Positions 11,767-20,091 of a DNA stretch of 42,284 nucleotides are shown piece by piece. The stretch covers positions 1 through 42,284 of the forward strand of contig NZ_JAUG01000037.1 in the NCBI RefSeq assembly GCF_000708285.2, written 5' to 3'. Position numbers and translations under genes: made by a program. The stretch is from Pedobacter borealis DSM 19626 (GTDB lineage: Bacteria > Bacteroidota > Bacteroidia > Sphingobacteriales > Sphingobacteriaceae). The notes below the pieces were generated by a model. That model saw only the letters and a program-made list of their open reading frames with translations, searched no databases and was not told the DNA's origin. The stretch's first letter is position 1. Each line of letters starts with the position of its first letter.

Positions 11767-13110
11767 TTAAAACTGTACAGGGCTAACTGAAGTATCAGGC
11801 TTAAGGTCTTCTGTGCTATCGGCAGCTTTATCTCTGGCTTTTTTGATCTCCGCGTTAATTGCACTATCCACCAGCCGCTTTGTTGCCGCTGCTTCAGCCA
11901 GCTTGCGCTGATTCGCGATTCTCCTTCTTTCCTGTGCTGTGGTATCAACTGCCGGAGGGATGGAATCTATGGTTTGAACAGCTTGCTGTGCCTGCGGCTC
12001 GCTGCGGAACTGGGAATAGCCCAAGAAAGCAATCAATCCAATAATTGAAATGATCATAAACGCAAATGCAAAATGAGGCAACAGTATACCTTTTCTTTCT
12101 GGGGCCTGCGCTGTACTTTCCAGAGCCAATACCTGTTTGCGGAGCATTTCGTTCTCCGCTTTGAGCGAATCCATAGCTGAATGGTCTATGGGTAAAACAT
12201 TGCCCGATAAGCTTCCGCCAAGCACCGCTTCATGCAAGGTCATTCCATCGCTGTATCTGAGCATAGGATCTTTCTGCAGGCATTTTTCGATCAGTTTTAG
12301 AAGCCAATCCGAAACCTGCATTTCACGGGTTTTCTGTTCCTCGGTCCAGTCCGTGGGTAAGTTTGCCCTGCGCAAGTTAATCACATCAGGCACTTCACTT
12401 TCCATATGACCGATCATTACCGAATTACGCCCTGTATCACTATTTCCAGGTAGAGGAAAGGGAACCTGACCTCCGAGTAATTCATATAAGATGATGCCAT
12501 AACTGTAAACATCGGTTTGCAGCAGCATTTTGCCTTCATTTTGTTCGGGCGCCATAAACTCCACCGCACCTGCATGCCGGATGCTACTCCTACGCTGCTC
12601 CTCACTCATAATGGCAAGTCCAAAATCCAGTAACACATAATTCGCTGTGTGCAAATTGTATTTAACGTTATTACTTTTAACGTCGCCATGTTTTACCCCG
12701 AGTTTATGGCAGTGCTCAAGGGCGGCAGCGAGGTGTTGCGCCACTTTTATAACTTCGCTTAGCGTAAATATCTTTTGGTGTGGGGGTTGGAGCAACTCAC
12801 AAAGGTCAGGTCCTTCTATATATTCCATTTCTATAAATGGGAAGGATCCGCTTTCGGTTATGCCGAAACTGAGCATTTTTACAACATTCGGACTGGGATT
12901 CTCATTTACCTTTAGCAACTTTGCTACCTCGTTTTCAAAATTGCGGTAATTTTTATCATCGCGGTTCTCGTTGTATATTGGGGTAGGGATTAATTTCACT
13001 GCGGAGTAGATTGCACCTATACGTTTCCCTTTATATACCGATCCTTGTCCGCCCGTTCGCAGCGCTCCTAAATTCTCCAGTCCTTCTGTAATTGTAAATA
13101 CTTTACTCAT
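11767..13110 (-). CDS. Membrane Ser/Thr protein kinase (Hanks type)
   Basis: A 447-residue kinase that would phosphorylate Ser/Thr on cell-envelope or signalling proteins. The domain covers residues 1-295: glycine-rich loop TGGQGSVYKG (19-28), catalytic K39 in AVK, catalytic loop KHGDVKSNN (D143, N148), DFG at 162-164 and MAPEQ at 186-190. The usual HRD arginine is Gly, so it is a non-RD kinase whose activation loop may need no phosphorylation. A coiled stretch (about 313-335) precedes a transmembrane helix at about 346-366, then a charged tail of about 80 residues predicted outside. No PASTA repeats are present. I chose the ATG at 13110 because AGGAG lies 4 bases before it and the paralogue aligns there; an upstream extension to 13188 looks like leader sequence. 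It is the first gene of the operon that runs to 2829. Confidence 0.93.
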   Translation of the reverse strand: MSKVFTITEGLENLGALRTGGQGSVYKGKRIGAIYSAVKLIPTPIYNENRDDKNYRNFENEVAKLLKVNENPSPNVVKMLSFGITESGSFPFIEMEYIEGPDLCELLQPPHQKIFTLSEVIKVAQHLAAALEHCHKLGVKHGDVKSNNVKYNLHTANYVLLDFGLAIMSEEQRRSSIRHAGAVEFMAPEQNEGKMLLQTDVYSYGIILYELLGGQVPFPLPGNSDTGRNSVMIGHMESEVPDVINLRRANLPTDWTEEQKTREMQVSDWLLKLIEKCLQKDPMLRYSDGMTLHEAVLGGSLSGNVLPIDHSAMDSLKAENEMLRKQVLALESTAQAPERKGILLPHFAFAFMIISIIGLIAFLGYSQFRSEPQAQQAVQTIDSIPPAVDTTAQERRRIANQRKLAEAAATKRLVDSAINAEIKKARDKAADSTEDLKPDTSVSPVQF

Positions 13111-13205
13111 ATTTCTCCTAATAACAATTATAAGGATTTTTTGTTGCCTATTAATAATATAAATATGATGGAGGCTTACACAGCCCAATCCTTTTTTTAC
13201 CTGGC

Positions 13206-13224
13206 CAGTAGGAAATTCCTACTG
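13206..13224. promoter_or_regulatory. Perfect dyad upstream of the kinase operon
   Basis: CAGTAGGAAATTCCTACTG is a perfect inverted repeat with 9-bp arms around a central A. It lies 96 bases upstream of the kinase start, in the only sizeable non-coding gap before the operon. A second, shorter hairpin (CCGATGT/ACATCGG) is at 13238-13254. The symmetry is what a dimeric regulator would bind, but no regulator is encoded nearby, so the operator role is an inference. Confidence 0.35.
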
Positions 13225-13519
13225 TTGCCGGCAGTCCCCGATGTATAACATCGGTTGGTTGAAATAATAACTGACGCTGCTAAAATAAAGTATCCAGGTT
13301 TCATCTTATTTATGGAGCCATTATTATGCCAGAACCCAGGTTGGTAACGCAACAAGGTCATTAGTACGATTAAAAAGTGGTGGGTCCGAACTTTCGCCGA
13401 CTCATCTATTGAATTATATGCGTTATTTGGTCAAAAAAAAACAACTAAACAGCAAAAGAAGCTTGCAATCAATGATTTGCAGACTTTTAGTTTTTTTCAA
13501 TGATTTCTGATACTGATTC

Positions 13520-13565
13520 CAGTGGAGCCGAAGGGTGTCGAACCCTTGTCCGGTTGCAAAGCCAG
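13520..13565 (-). ncRNA. Isolated 3' end of a tmRNA (ssrA)-like gene
   Basis: Read on the minus strand, this ends GGACAAGGGTTCGACACC followed by CTTCGGCTCCA. It forms a T-arm (AAGGG-TTCGACA-CCCTT) and an acceptor 3' strand CGGCTCC plus discriminator A, the normal end of a bacterial tmRNA. A tRNA is unlikely because the preceding stem TCTGG/CCGGA leaves an 8-base loop and a variable region of one base, and no matching GGAGCCG 5' strand lies about 70 bases upstream. No tmRNA 5' end (GGGGCTG/GGGGCCG-like) or tag-peptide frame is present up to 13894. It therefore looks like a duplicated 3' tail, as left when an integrative element recombines at ssrA, with the intact gene elsewhere. No integrase is in the window. 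Confidence 0.45.
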
Positions 13566-13894
13566 AAAGGCTTTTGGCAAAATCATTAAACAATACAGCT
13601 ATTAAAGGATCACAATCACATCAGTCGACAAGCGCTTTTGCATCTTTTAATTCTTTTCGGAGTGTTCAAGACTTATCCTCAAAGTAAAAAAGAAATCCAC
13701 TTCATCTCTCAGGAAAGAAAACCTGGAAAATTCACAGCGACCACCATCTTTTTGTCTCTGAATTCCTGGCGTTGGTCGATTAGCTTCCCAGGCTGGTATA
13801 ATGCTGCGATTTGCGCTGAAACGTTTCCAGTGCTTGCACGTCTTAATATCAGAACAATCAATAAAAACATTATAAAAATTAAAATTCAAAGCAT

Positions 13895-14485
13895 ATGAAA
13901 ACTTTATTCAAAACATTATTCGCATCATCTTTAGCATTAGTATTATCTACTTCAGCAGTATTATCAGCTAACGCATCTGAAACCATCAAACCTGTTCACG
14001 CTTCAAAAGCATTGAGCTTCAAACGCATCAAAGTAAAAGGAAATGTAGAATTGACCATTATACAGGGAAAACGTACCGGTATCAGCTATGCAGATGAAAA
14101 CACTGGTAAAGTTAAGGTTGTACAGAGCGGAGATGGTTTAGAGATTACCTCGTTGGATAACAGCGACGCAAAACTTACCATTTACGTAAATGATATTTAT
14201 CGCATCCAAGCAATGGATAACGCTAAAGTAAAAACACAGGGTAAAATCAACACGCAATATTTGCAGGTTTTCTTAAGCGGAAATGCATCACTAGACTTAA
14301 ACTCACAAACTGACGGATTGTATACTGTGATCGAAGATCATGCTGATTTAACCTTAAGTGGTTCAACTGGCGACCATATGCTCGTAATGGGCAAAGGACA
14401 AAAGCTGACCATGGATAAATTCGTTGCAGCTAATACAAAAACCAGCCTAAACACTGAAAATGCACTAGCTTCCCTTAGCAAATAA
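13895..14485 (+). CDS. Secreted DUF2807-type (GIN domain) protein
   Basis: A 196-residue exported protein. Residues 1-28 are a clear signal peptide (Lys, hydrophobic Ala/Leu/Ser core, cleavage near ANA-SET). The mature part is built of short repeating strands (VKGNVELTIIQG, GLEITSL, AKLTIYVNDI, QVFLSGNASLDL, ADLTLSGSTGD) typical of the putative autotransporter adhesin-head domain DUF2807 found widely in Bacteroidota. It is probably periplasmic or surface exposed. Biochemical function is unknown for the family. It stands alone and is followed directly by a strong terminator. The start ATG follows an A+T-rich leader. Confidence 0.85.
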   Translation: MKTLFKTLFASSLALVLSTSAVLSANASETIKPVHASKALSFKRIKVKGNVELTIIQGKRTGISYADENTGKVKVVQSGDGLEITSLDNSDAKLTIYVNDIYRIQAMDNAKVKTQGKINTQYLQVFLSGNASLDLNSQTDGLYTVIEDHADLTLSGSTGDHMLVMGKGQKLTMDKFVAANTKTSLNTENALASLSK

Positions 14486-14508
14486 AAAAAGAATTATATT
14501 TTGGTTCA

Positions 14509-14536
14509 GGCGGTCTGTTTACGGACCGCCTTTTTT
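14509..14536 (+). terminator. Rho-independent terminator of DUF2807 gene
   Basis: A 7-bp GC-rich stem, GGCGGTC (14509-14515) with GACCGCC (14524-14530), is followed immediately by six T residues. It lies 24 bases past the stop codon of the DUF2807 gene and before the convergent Lrp-type gene. Confidence 0.85.
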
Positions 14537-14597
14537 GTTTGATCGATACAGGTCTGTTCTGGATCACTTCCACAACGGGTTTTCTCCCTCAATTACA

Positions 14598-15065
14598 TCA
14601 GATAGGATATGCCGTTTCGCTTTTAGGTTCTGAGAGTACAAAATAACTTTGAACAGTTGTGATATTGGGCAGTGTAGCGAGTTTGTTCCGCAGAAATTCG
14701 TGGTAATCATCCATATCCCTAGTAGCGATACGGAGAATAAAATCGTGAGCACCGGTCATCTGCAAACATTCCATTACCTCACCAAACTTCGAAACTTCCA
14801 TTTCGAATTCGATCAGGGTTTTAGCCGTATGTTCTTTCAACAGTACATGCGAAAAAGCGATCAGGTTTCTGTTGATCTTTTTCCGGTCGAGAATGGCCAC
14901 AATTCTTTTAATATAACCTTGTTCCTTTAGTCGTCTTATCCTTTCATGGATAGTGGCTATAGACTTATGCAGCTTCAAGGATACTTCCTTATTGGTTAAA
15001 GAGGCATCATGTTGCAATAATTTTAGTATTTCTACATCAACCTGATCTAAATCTCCGTGGGTCAT
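14598..15065 (-). CDS. Lrp/AsnC-family transcriptional regulator
   Basis: A 155-residue regulator of normal Lrp size. Residues 1-60 hold the winged helix-turn-helix (DQVDVEILKLLQHDASLTNK, SIATIHERIRRLKEQGYIKR). Residues 65-150 are the RAM ligand-binding domain (ECLQMTGAHDFILRIATRDM), which binds amino acids and drives octamer formation. It is transcribed divergently from the cysteine synthase gene, with 199 bases between the two starts, so it probably controls cysM and itself in response to an amino acid, plausibly cysteine or a sulfur metabolite. Two short dyads in the shared spacer (15152-15164 and 15172-15183) are candidate binding sites. Confidence 0.93.
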   Translation of the reverse strand: MTHGDLDQVDVEILKLLQHDASLTNKEVSLKLHKSIATIHERIRRLKEQGYIKRIVAILDRKKINRNLIAFSHVLLKEHTAKTLIEFEMEVSKFGEVMECLQMTGAHDFILRIATRDMDDYHEFLRNKLATLPNITTVQSYFVLSEPKSETAYPI

Positions 15066-15151
15066 AAACGTTAATAAATTGAAAAAAAATATAATGAAAG
15101 TTAAAAAATCAAGCCAAAACTGAAATAAAGACTAAATAATAATCAAAAAAG

Positions 15152-15183
15152 CAGAAATTTTCTGTAAAAAACAACATGTGTTG
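15152..15183. promoter_or_regulatory. Candidate operator dyads in the lrp-cysM spacer
   Basis: Two inverted repeats lie side by side: CAGAA-ATT-TTCTG at 15152-15164 and CAACA-TG-TGTTG at 15172-15183. They are in the middle of the divergent promoter region of the Lrp-type regulator and cysteine synthase. Lrp proteins bind A+T-rich dyads of similar size; assigning these sites is inference. Confidence 0.35.
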
Positions 15184-15264
15184 ATGTAAAAAATTATAAT
15201 ACTGAATTTTACCGAAATAAAAATCAACCAAAATAACCATTGCTATCCGATCTAATCAACAGCT

Positions 15265-16311
15265 ATGACCACAATAACAGCAAATAAAATGACTTCTGCC
15301 ATGGAGGGGAAATTCGAACATTTATCGCTTCTGGTTGGTAATACACCCATGCTTGAGCTCACCTACACCTACCAGGGGCGTATAGGCAAAATTTATGTTA
15401 AATGCGAGCATTACAACTTAACTGGCAGCATTAAAGACCGGATGGCGCTTTACACCCTAAAAAAAGCGTATGCCGAAGGTAAGATCAAAGCTGGTGATCG
15501 GCTTATTGAAGCCACCAGCGGCAATACCGGGATTGCATTTGCGGCCATAGGTAAAGCTTTGGGGCATCCGGTTACCATCATTATGCCAAATTGGTTGAGC
15601 AAAGAGCGCATGGATATTATTAAAAGTTTAGGTGCGGAGATTATTCTGGTGAGCAAAGAAGAAGGCGGTTTTATTGGCAGCATTAAACTTGCAGAACAGA
15701 TGGCCGCAAACGATCCGAATATTTTCTTGCCTCAGCAGTTCGAGAATATCGCCAATCCGGAAGCGCACGAACACACCACAGGTAAAGAAATCTGGGAGCA
15801 GTTGTGTTTGAAAAACCTTTCGCCCGATGCTTTTGTTGCCGGAGTAGGAACTGGGGGAACTATTATGGGGGTAGGAAATTTCTTAAGAAATCAAAATCCG
15901 GGCATTAAGATACATCCATTGGAACCTGCAGAATCTCCGACCTTAACTACTGGTTATAAGGTGGGCAGTCATAGAATACAAGGCATTTCTGATGAATTTA
16001 TCCCCGAAATCGTTAAGCTTAACGAGCTGGATGAAGTGCTACAGGTAAACGATGGCGATGCCATACTGATGGCGCAAAAACTGGCCGAAAAACTTGGTTT
16101 AGCGGTAGGCATATCATCGGGCGCTAATATAATAGGCGCCATAAAACAACAGCAAAAAATGGGAATTGAAAGCTGCGTAGTGACCATCTTTTCTGATAGC
16201 AACAAGAAATATTTAAGTACCGATTTAATGAAGGTAGAACCTGTTAAAACCGGATACATGACCCCTGAAGTAGGTTTTATCGACTACCAGGCCTTTAGCA
16301 GATTACATTAA
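15265..16311 (+). CDS. cysM: Cysteine synthase (PLP-dependent, CysK/CysM family)
   Basis: This enzyme makes L-cysteine from O-acetylserine (or O-phosphoserine) and a sulfur donor, using pyridoxal phosphate in the cytoplasm. The PLP lysine is in [13 protein letters not shown] (about residue 57), the substrate loop is [10 protein letters not shown], and the phosphate-binding loop is [12 protein letters not shown]. The 348-residue length is slightly longer than the usual 300-320, with extra sequence at both ends. The last 35 residues ([19 protein letters not shown]) are unusual. A start at the ATG of [12 protein letters not shown] 8 codons later is also possible. The CysM rather than CysK label rests on overall similarity and is moderate; related 2,3-diaminopropionate or ornithine-forming enzymes cannot be excluded. 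It is divergent from the Lrp-type gene. Confidence 0.85.
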   Translation: MTTITANKMTSAMEGKFEHLSLLVGNTPMLELTYTYQGRIGKIYVKCEHYNLTGSIKDRMALYTLKKAYAEGKIKAGDRLIEATSGNTGIAFAAIGKALGHPVTIIMPNWLSKERMDIIKSLGAEIILVSKEEGGFIGSIKLAEQMAANDPNIFLPQQFENIANPEAHEHTTGKEIWEQLCLKNLSPDAFVAGVGTGGTIMGVGNFLRNQNPGIKIHPLEPAESPTLTTGYKVGSHRIQGISDEFIPEIVKLNELDEVLQVNDGDAILMAQKLAEKLGLAVGISSGANIIGAIKQQQKMGIESCVVTIFSDSNKKYLSTDLMKVEPVKTGYMTPEVGFIDYQAFSRLH

Positions 16312-16339
16312 TCAAAAAAATCAACAAATAAACCACAAC

Positions 16340-16789
16340 ATGAAAAAAATCACCATTTTATGCTGTGCCATATGCCTGATCAGCCTTAGCGCATACAGCC
16401 AGATTTTAAAACCTGTAACCTGGAGTTACGCTGCAAAAAAAACCGGGCCGAATACGGCTACTGTTTTCATTAAGGCCACCGTAGATCAGGGCTGGCACCT
16501 CTATTCGCAATTTGTTAAAGATGGAGGTCCGGTTAAAACAACCTTTAGTTTTCCATCATCAGGTGCTTATACTCTGGTTGGAAAAACCATCGAACCAAAA
16601 GCCATAACCAAATTCGAATCTACTTTTAAAATGGATGTAAGCTACTTCGAAAAGTCAGTAGTATTTCAACAAAAAGTGAAGCTAAAAGGCAAAACCGCAA
16701 CCATTAAAGGCAATGTAGAGTTTATGGTATGCGACGATAAGCAATGTTTACCGCCAGAACAGGTAGATTTTAGTATTCCTGTAAAATAA
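16340..16789 (+). CDS. DsbD N-terminal (nDsbD-like) domain protein
   Basis: A 149-residue exported protein with a signal peptide (KKITILCCAICLISLSAYSQ). The mature part is an immunoglobulin-like fold matching the periplasmic N-terminal domain of thiol:disulfide interchange protein DsbD, with the redox pair in VCDDKQCLPP near residues 132-137. In DsbD this domain passes reducing equivalents from the C-terminal thioredoxin domain to periplasmic targets. The DsbD membrane and thioredoxin part is the next gene, 13 bases on, so DsbD is encoded in two pieces here, an arrangement known in Bacteroidota. The gene follows cysteine synthase by 28 bases, so the three may form one thiol-related operon. 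Confidence 0.9.
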   Translation: MKKITILCCAICLISLSAYSQILKPVTWSYAAKKTGPNTATVFIKATVDQGWHLYSQFVKDGGPVKTTFSFPSSGAYTLVGKTIEPKAITKFESTFKMDVSYFEKSVVFQQKVKLKGKTATIKGNVEFMVCDDKQCLPPEQVDFSIPVK

Positions 16790-16802
16790 GCGCAAAGAGC
16801 AT

Positions 16803-18452
16803 ATGATATTCTTAAAGAAAATCTGTCTCGGTTTGTTGTTCTGCTGTGCAATATCCTTAAATGGATATGCACAGGACAGCACAAATACCGAAGAGCTGAC
16901 TTTTACAGAGATTAAGCCGGAAGCGGTTGACAGCACAATTAAAGCAACTGATACTGTTGCTAAAATAGCTGCTCCTGCTGTTACTCAAAAAAACATTGCC
17001 CAACCAAAAGAAGAACAAAAAACCTTGTGGGGAATTTTTATTGCAGGTTTTGTTGGCGGTTTAGCAGCCTTGCTGATGCCCTGTATCTTCCCCATGCTGC
17101 CCCTTACAGTAAGTTTTTTTACTAAAGGATCAGAAAAAGGAAGGGCCTTTCGGCCTGCCGCACTCTATGGCTTTTTCATTATCCTTATTTATGTGGTGCT
17201 TGGGCTTTTGGTAACGGTAATTTTTGGTGCCGATGCCCTGAACAGCCTGTCTACTAATGGTATCTTTAACTTTTTCTTCTTCTTATTGCTGGTTGTTTTT
17301 GCAGCTTCGTTTTTAGGAGCATTCGAAATTACCCTGCCCTCTTCCTGGGTAAATAAAATGGATGCCAATTCAGACAAGGGCGGCATTGCGGGATTGTTTT
17401 TCATGGCCGGAACATTGGCCCTGGTATCTTTCTCCTGCACAGGCCCTATCATCGGTACACTACTCGTACAGGCAGCAACAACAGGGGCTTTACTAGGGCC
17501 CGCAATAGGCATGTTCGGTTTTTCCCTGGCCCTGGCCATTCCTTTCGCACTGTTTGCACTTTTTCCATCTGCAATGAACAAATTGCCGAAATCTGGCGGC
17601 TGGCTAAACAGTGTTAAGGTTGTGCTCGGTTTTCTGGAACTCGCTTTTGCGTTAAAATTCTTAAGCAATGTTGATCTGGCCTACCACTGGGAGTGGTTTG
17701 ACAGGGAAATATTCTTAAGCCTGTGGATCGTTATTTTCGGAATGATGGGCATCTATCTTTTGGGTAAACTGAAGTTTTCGCATGATAGTCCGCTGGCTTT
17801 TATCTCCGTACCAAGGCTTTTTTTGGCAACAATAGTTCTTTCATTTACCATTTACTTAATCCCTGGCATGTGGGGCGCACCGTTACGCAGTGTATCGGCT
17901 TTTCTTCCACCACAGGAAACACAAGATTTTGACCTGTACACCACTGGGTTACTGGCAGGAAAACAAACTTCAACAAATGATGGGGCGCATAAATATGCAG
18001 ATAAGTTCCATGCACCATTAAAGCTGAATGCCTATTTCGATTATAGCGAAGGTTTAGCTGCAGCCAAAAAACAGAACAAACCTGTACTGATTGATTTTAC
18101 CGGCCATGCCTGCGTAAACTGTAGAAAAATGGAAGCTAATGTTTGGCCGGACAAGGATGTATACAAAATGATCAATGATGATTATGTACTGATCCAATTA
18201 TATGTGGATGATAAATCGGAACTGGCACCAGCTGATATAGTAATTACACCAGAGGGAAGAAAACTCAATACCATTGGTAAAAAATGGAGTGATCTGCAGG
18301 CCAGGAAATTCCAGTCTAACTCACAGCCTTTTTATATACTGCTCGATCCCAAAACAGAAGCACTACTGACACAACCACAGGGTGCAGATTATGAAGTAAC
18401 AAATTATAAAAAATTCTTAGAAAGCGGATTAAACGCTTTTCATAATAAATAA
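16803..18452 (+). CDS. dsbD: Thiol:disulfide interchange protein DsbD (membrane and thioredoxin domains)
   Basis: A 549-residue membrane protein that carries electrons from cytoplasmic thioredoxin across the inner membrane to the periplasm. Residues 1-24 are a signal peptide. About eight transmembrane helices span residues 75-370; the redox cysteines lie in ALLMPCIFPMLPL and SFSCTGPIIGTLL. A C-terminal thioredoxin-like domain from about 410 carries the CxxC motif ACVNCRKMEA. It lacks the N-terminal domain, which is supplied by the preceding gene. Likely tasks are reduction of periplasmic disulfides and support of cytochrome c maturation. A terminator lies about 60 bases after the stop. Confidence 0.95.
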   Translation: MIFLKKICLGLLFCCAISLNGYAQDSTNTEELTFTEIKPEAVDSTIKATDTVAKIAAPAVTQKNIAQPKEEQKTLWGIFIAGFVGGLAALLMPCIFPMLPLTVSFFTKGSEKGRAFRPAALYGFFIILIYVVLGLLVTVIFGADALNSLSTNGIFNFFFFLLLVVFAASFLGAFEITLPSSWVNKMDANSDKGGIAGLFFMAGTLALVSFSCTGPIIGTLLVQAATTGALLGPAIGMFGFSLALAIPFALFALFPSAMNKLPKSGGWLNSVKVVLGFLELAFALKFLSNVDLAYHWEWFDREIFLSLWIVIFGMMGIYLLGKLKFSHDSPLAFISVPRLFLATIVLSFTIYLIPGMWGAPLRSVSAFLPPQETQDFDLYTTGLLAGKQTSTNDGAHKYADKFHAPLKLNAYFDYSEGLAAAKKQNKPVLIDFTGHACVNCRKMEANVWPDKDVYKMINDDYVLIQLYVDDKSELAPADIVITPEGRKLNTIGKKWSDLQARKFQSNSQPFYILLDPKTEALLTQPQGADYEVTNYKKFLESGLNAFHNK

Positions 18453-18510
18453 AAACATACTGGTCATTGTAGAAATGTGGCCAGCAGTTAGTGATAGTTA
18501 AGATGACGAC

Positions 18511-18540
18511 ATGGGCATTGCCGGATGGCATGCCCATTTT
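18511..18540 (+). terminator. Terminator-like hairpin after dsbD
   Basis: An 8-bp stem, ATGGGCAT (18511-18518) and ATGCCCAT (18530-18537), is followed by a short run of T. A second hairpin, AGGTGTGT/ACACACCT, follows at 18548-18573. Together they close the cysM-dsbD unit and separate it from the convergent regulator remnant. Confidence 0.6.
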
Positions 18541-18673
18541 CACCGCCAGGTGTGTGTGATAAGAAACACACCTATTATGTTGGTAATAAATGGTCTTATT
18601 TATCATATATACTTTAGTCACATCAACGCTTTCAAAGAGGCCGGAAGCAATTATGTTAAATAGAAATTTCGTT

Positions 18674-19280
18674 CTACTTTTTGCTTAGTTTTTTGGCAAT
18701 ATATACTGATGGCAGTATATTAAATTCTTGCTTAAAATACTTGGTAAAGTATTTTGGGTTGTTGAAACCAACCTCATAGGCAATTTCGGAAACGGTTAAC
18801 TGCGATTTTTCCAAAAGCTGTGTCGTTTTTCTGAGGCGGTAAAAACGGATATACTCTACCAGAGATTTTCCGGTTAAAAGCAGTACTTTTTTGTAAAGGC
18901 TTACACGGCTTATGTTCATGTCTTGGCTTAGCTGATCTACAGAGTAATCAGCATTGGATACGTTGGTTTCGATCAGCACAGAAAGCTGCCGCATAAATTT
19001 TTCATCAACAGATTCTATTTCATCGGCTTTGGGACTAATATCGACCTGTTTTTTATATTTTATCTTCGAAGATTCTAACTGTTTCAGCTGGTTTTTGATT
19101 TTGAAAAGCAGTATTTCAAAATTAAAAGGTTTCATTACATAATCATTAGCGCCGGTTTCCAGACCAGAAAGCTGCACCTCCTCACCAGTAAGTGCGGTCA
19201 GTAGTATTACTGGGGTATTTGCAGTGCGTACATCACCTTTAATTTTTTTTACACAGGTCGATACCGTTCATTTCGGGCAT
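18674..19280 (-). pseudogene. Remnant of hybrid two-component regulator (receiver plus AraC domain)
   Basis: The intact part (18674-19177 and its upstream frame) encodes the end of a receiver domain (VRTANTPVILLTALTGEE, then GANDYVMKPFN with the conserved Lys) and an AraC-type DNA-binding domain (AYEVGFNNPKYFTKYFKQEF). That layout is the C-terminus of the hybrid two-component systems that control polysaccharide use in Bacteroidota. Upstream, MPEMNGIDLCKK is in another frame: an A8 run at 19243-19250 carries one A too many, and 7 would restore LCKKIKGDVRTANTP. Before MPEMNG the expected phosphoacceptor Asp and the whole sensor, periplasmic and histidine kinase parts are absent. The breakpoint at about 19281 lies in an inverted repeat (CATTTCGG-CA/TGCCGAAATG). 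The gene is dead, truncated and frameshifted. Confidence 0.85.
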
Positions 19281-19971
19281 ACTACTTTTGCCGAAATGCC
19301 CACTTATAGCACCTAAAAACACAAGCACCTGATTTATAATGCATTTTTAGAAAAACATCTTAAAAACGACAAAAATCTCAACTTTCCAGTTAAGGCTTTT
19401 GTAATGGAATGAATGGTGCATACAGAACTGCCAAACCCTCTATTTTTCAATATAGCATATAGGATAGGATAAAACAGAGCCTATTGCCCCTGTTTCACCA
19501 GAAACAAAGAACCGATAATACACTGATTTATAGACAATTTTAAAATACCAGAAAATTGGCAAATGGGTTCAGATAATTTGGTTCATCGACTTTTTTGCAT
19601 ATTGGAACGAGCTGCCAATAATGAACGTATGGACCAATTGAATGCGATTGTAAAAGCATTGACTAGATCTCGAGAGTTTTTATTAATTTCGTTTTTATGA
19701 AAACCAGATGGTGGGCAGGCATTAAATAAAGATATTTTTATTTAATTTTTATACCTAAAGAATTATTTTTAATTTGATTTTTTACATTCTTGAAAAATAG
19801 TCTAGAATAAAATTAGATAATGTCATTGCTTAACATAAGAAAACTCTACAAAAAAATACACCTTTATTTTGGGAATAACAACTTCTTTTTAATAACTGGT
19901 TATGTACAAAAATAACGTCCTCACTGCATTAAGTTTAGCATTTCTTTTGCTTTCTAGTTATGCAATATATG
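19281..19971. other. Degraded intergenic stretch before IS21 element
   Basis: About 690 bases between the regulator remnant and the left end of the IS21-family element. It contains only short interrupted coding-like frames and no RNA gene, promoter or repeat that I can support. It is probably decaying sequence left by deletions or insertions. Confidence 0.5.
19563..19700 (+). CDS. Possible 45-residue ORF, unknown
   Basis: A short frame starting MGSDNLVHRLFCILERAANN and ending at TGA. It has a helical, mildly amphipathic look (NNERMDQLNAIVKALTRSRE) but no recognised family. It stands in the debris between the broken regulator and the IS21 element, where another 31-codon stretch near 19317-19412 also looks coding-like but is stopped. 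It may be part of a decayed gene, or chance. Confidence 0.2.
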   Translation: MGSDNLVHRLFCILERAANNERMDQLNAIVKALTRSREFLLISFL

Positions 19972-20091
19972 TGTATATTTCGGAGAAACTGACCATGTAA
20001 TTCCGTGGCAAACTGACCACCTAATTTGCTGGCGAAGGATTGACGCAAATGCTATAGAAGCGTTGACAAAAGTAGTGATTTAAATTGTTTT

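Larger units (their letters stand above)
13190..13894. other. Gene-poor region between kinase operon and DUF2807 gene
   Basis: About 700 bases without a convincing gene. Besides the dyads near 13206-13254 and the tmRNA-like tail at 13520-13565 it is low-complexity A+T-rich sequence. Open frames of 80-86 codons exist on both strands over 13638-13898, but they lie opposite one another, have no protein-like composition, and one overlaps the start of the next real gene. Confidence 0.6.

Noticed and set aside
13520..13600. Complete tRNA-Cys on the minus strand
   Set aside because: A GCA triplet is present, but the anticodon loop would have 8 bases, the variable region one base, and no 5' acceptor strand or D-arm can be drawn.
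13638..13898. 86-codon plus and 80-codon minus frames in the gap before the DUF2807 gene
   Set aside because: The two overlap each other on opposite strands, neither shows a domain, and the plus frame overlaps the real start at 13895.
18316..18621. 101-codon minus-strand frame at the end of dsbD
   Set aside because: It is antisense to the dsbD C-terminus and to its terminator.
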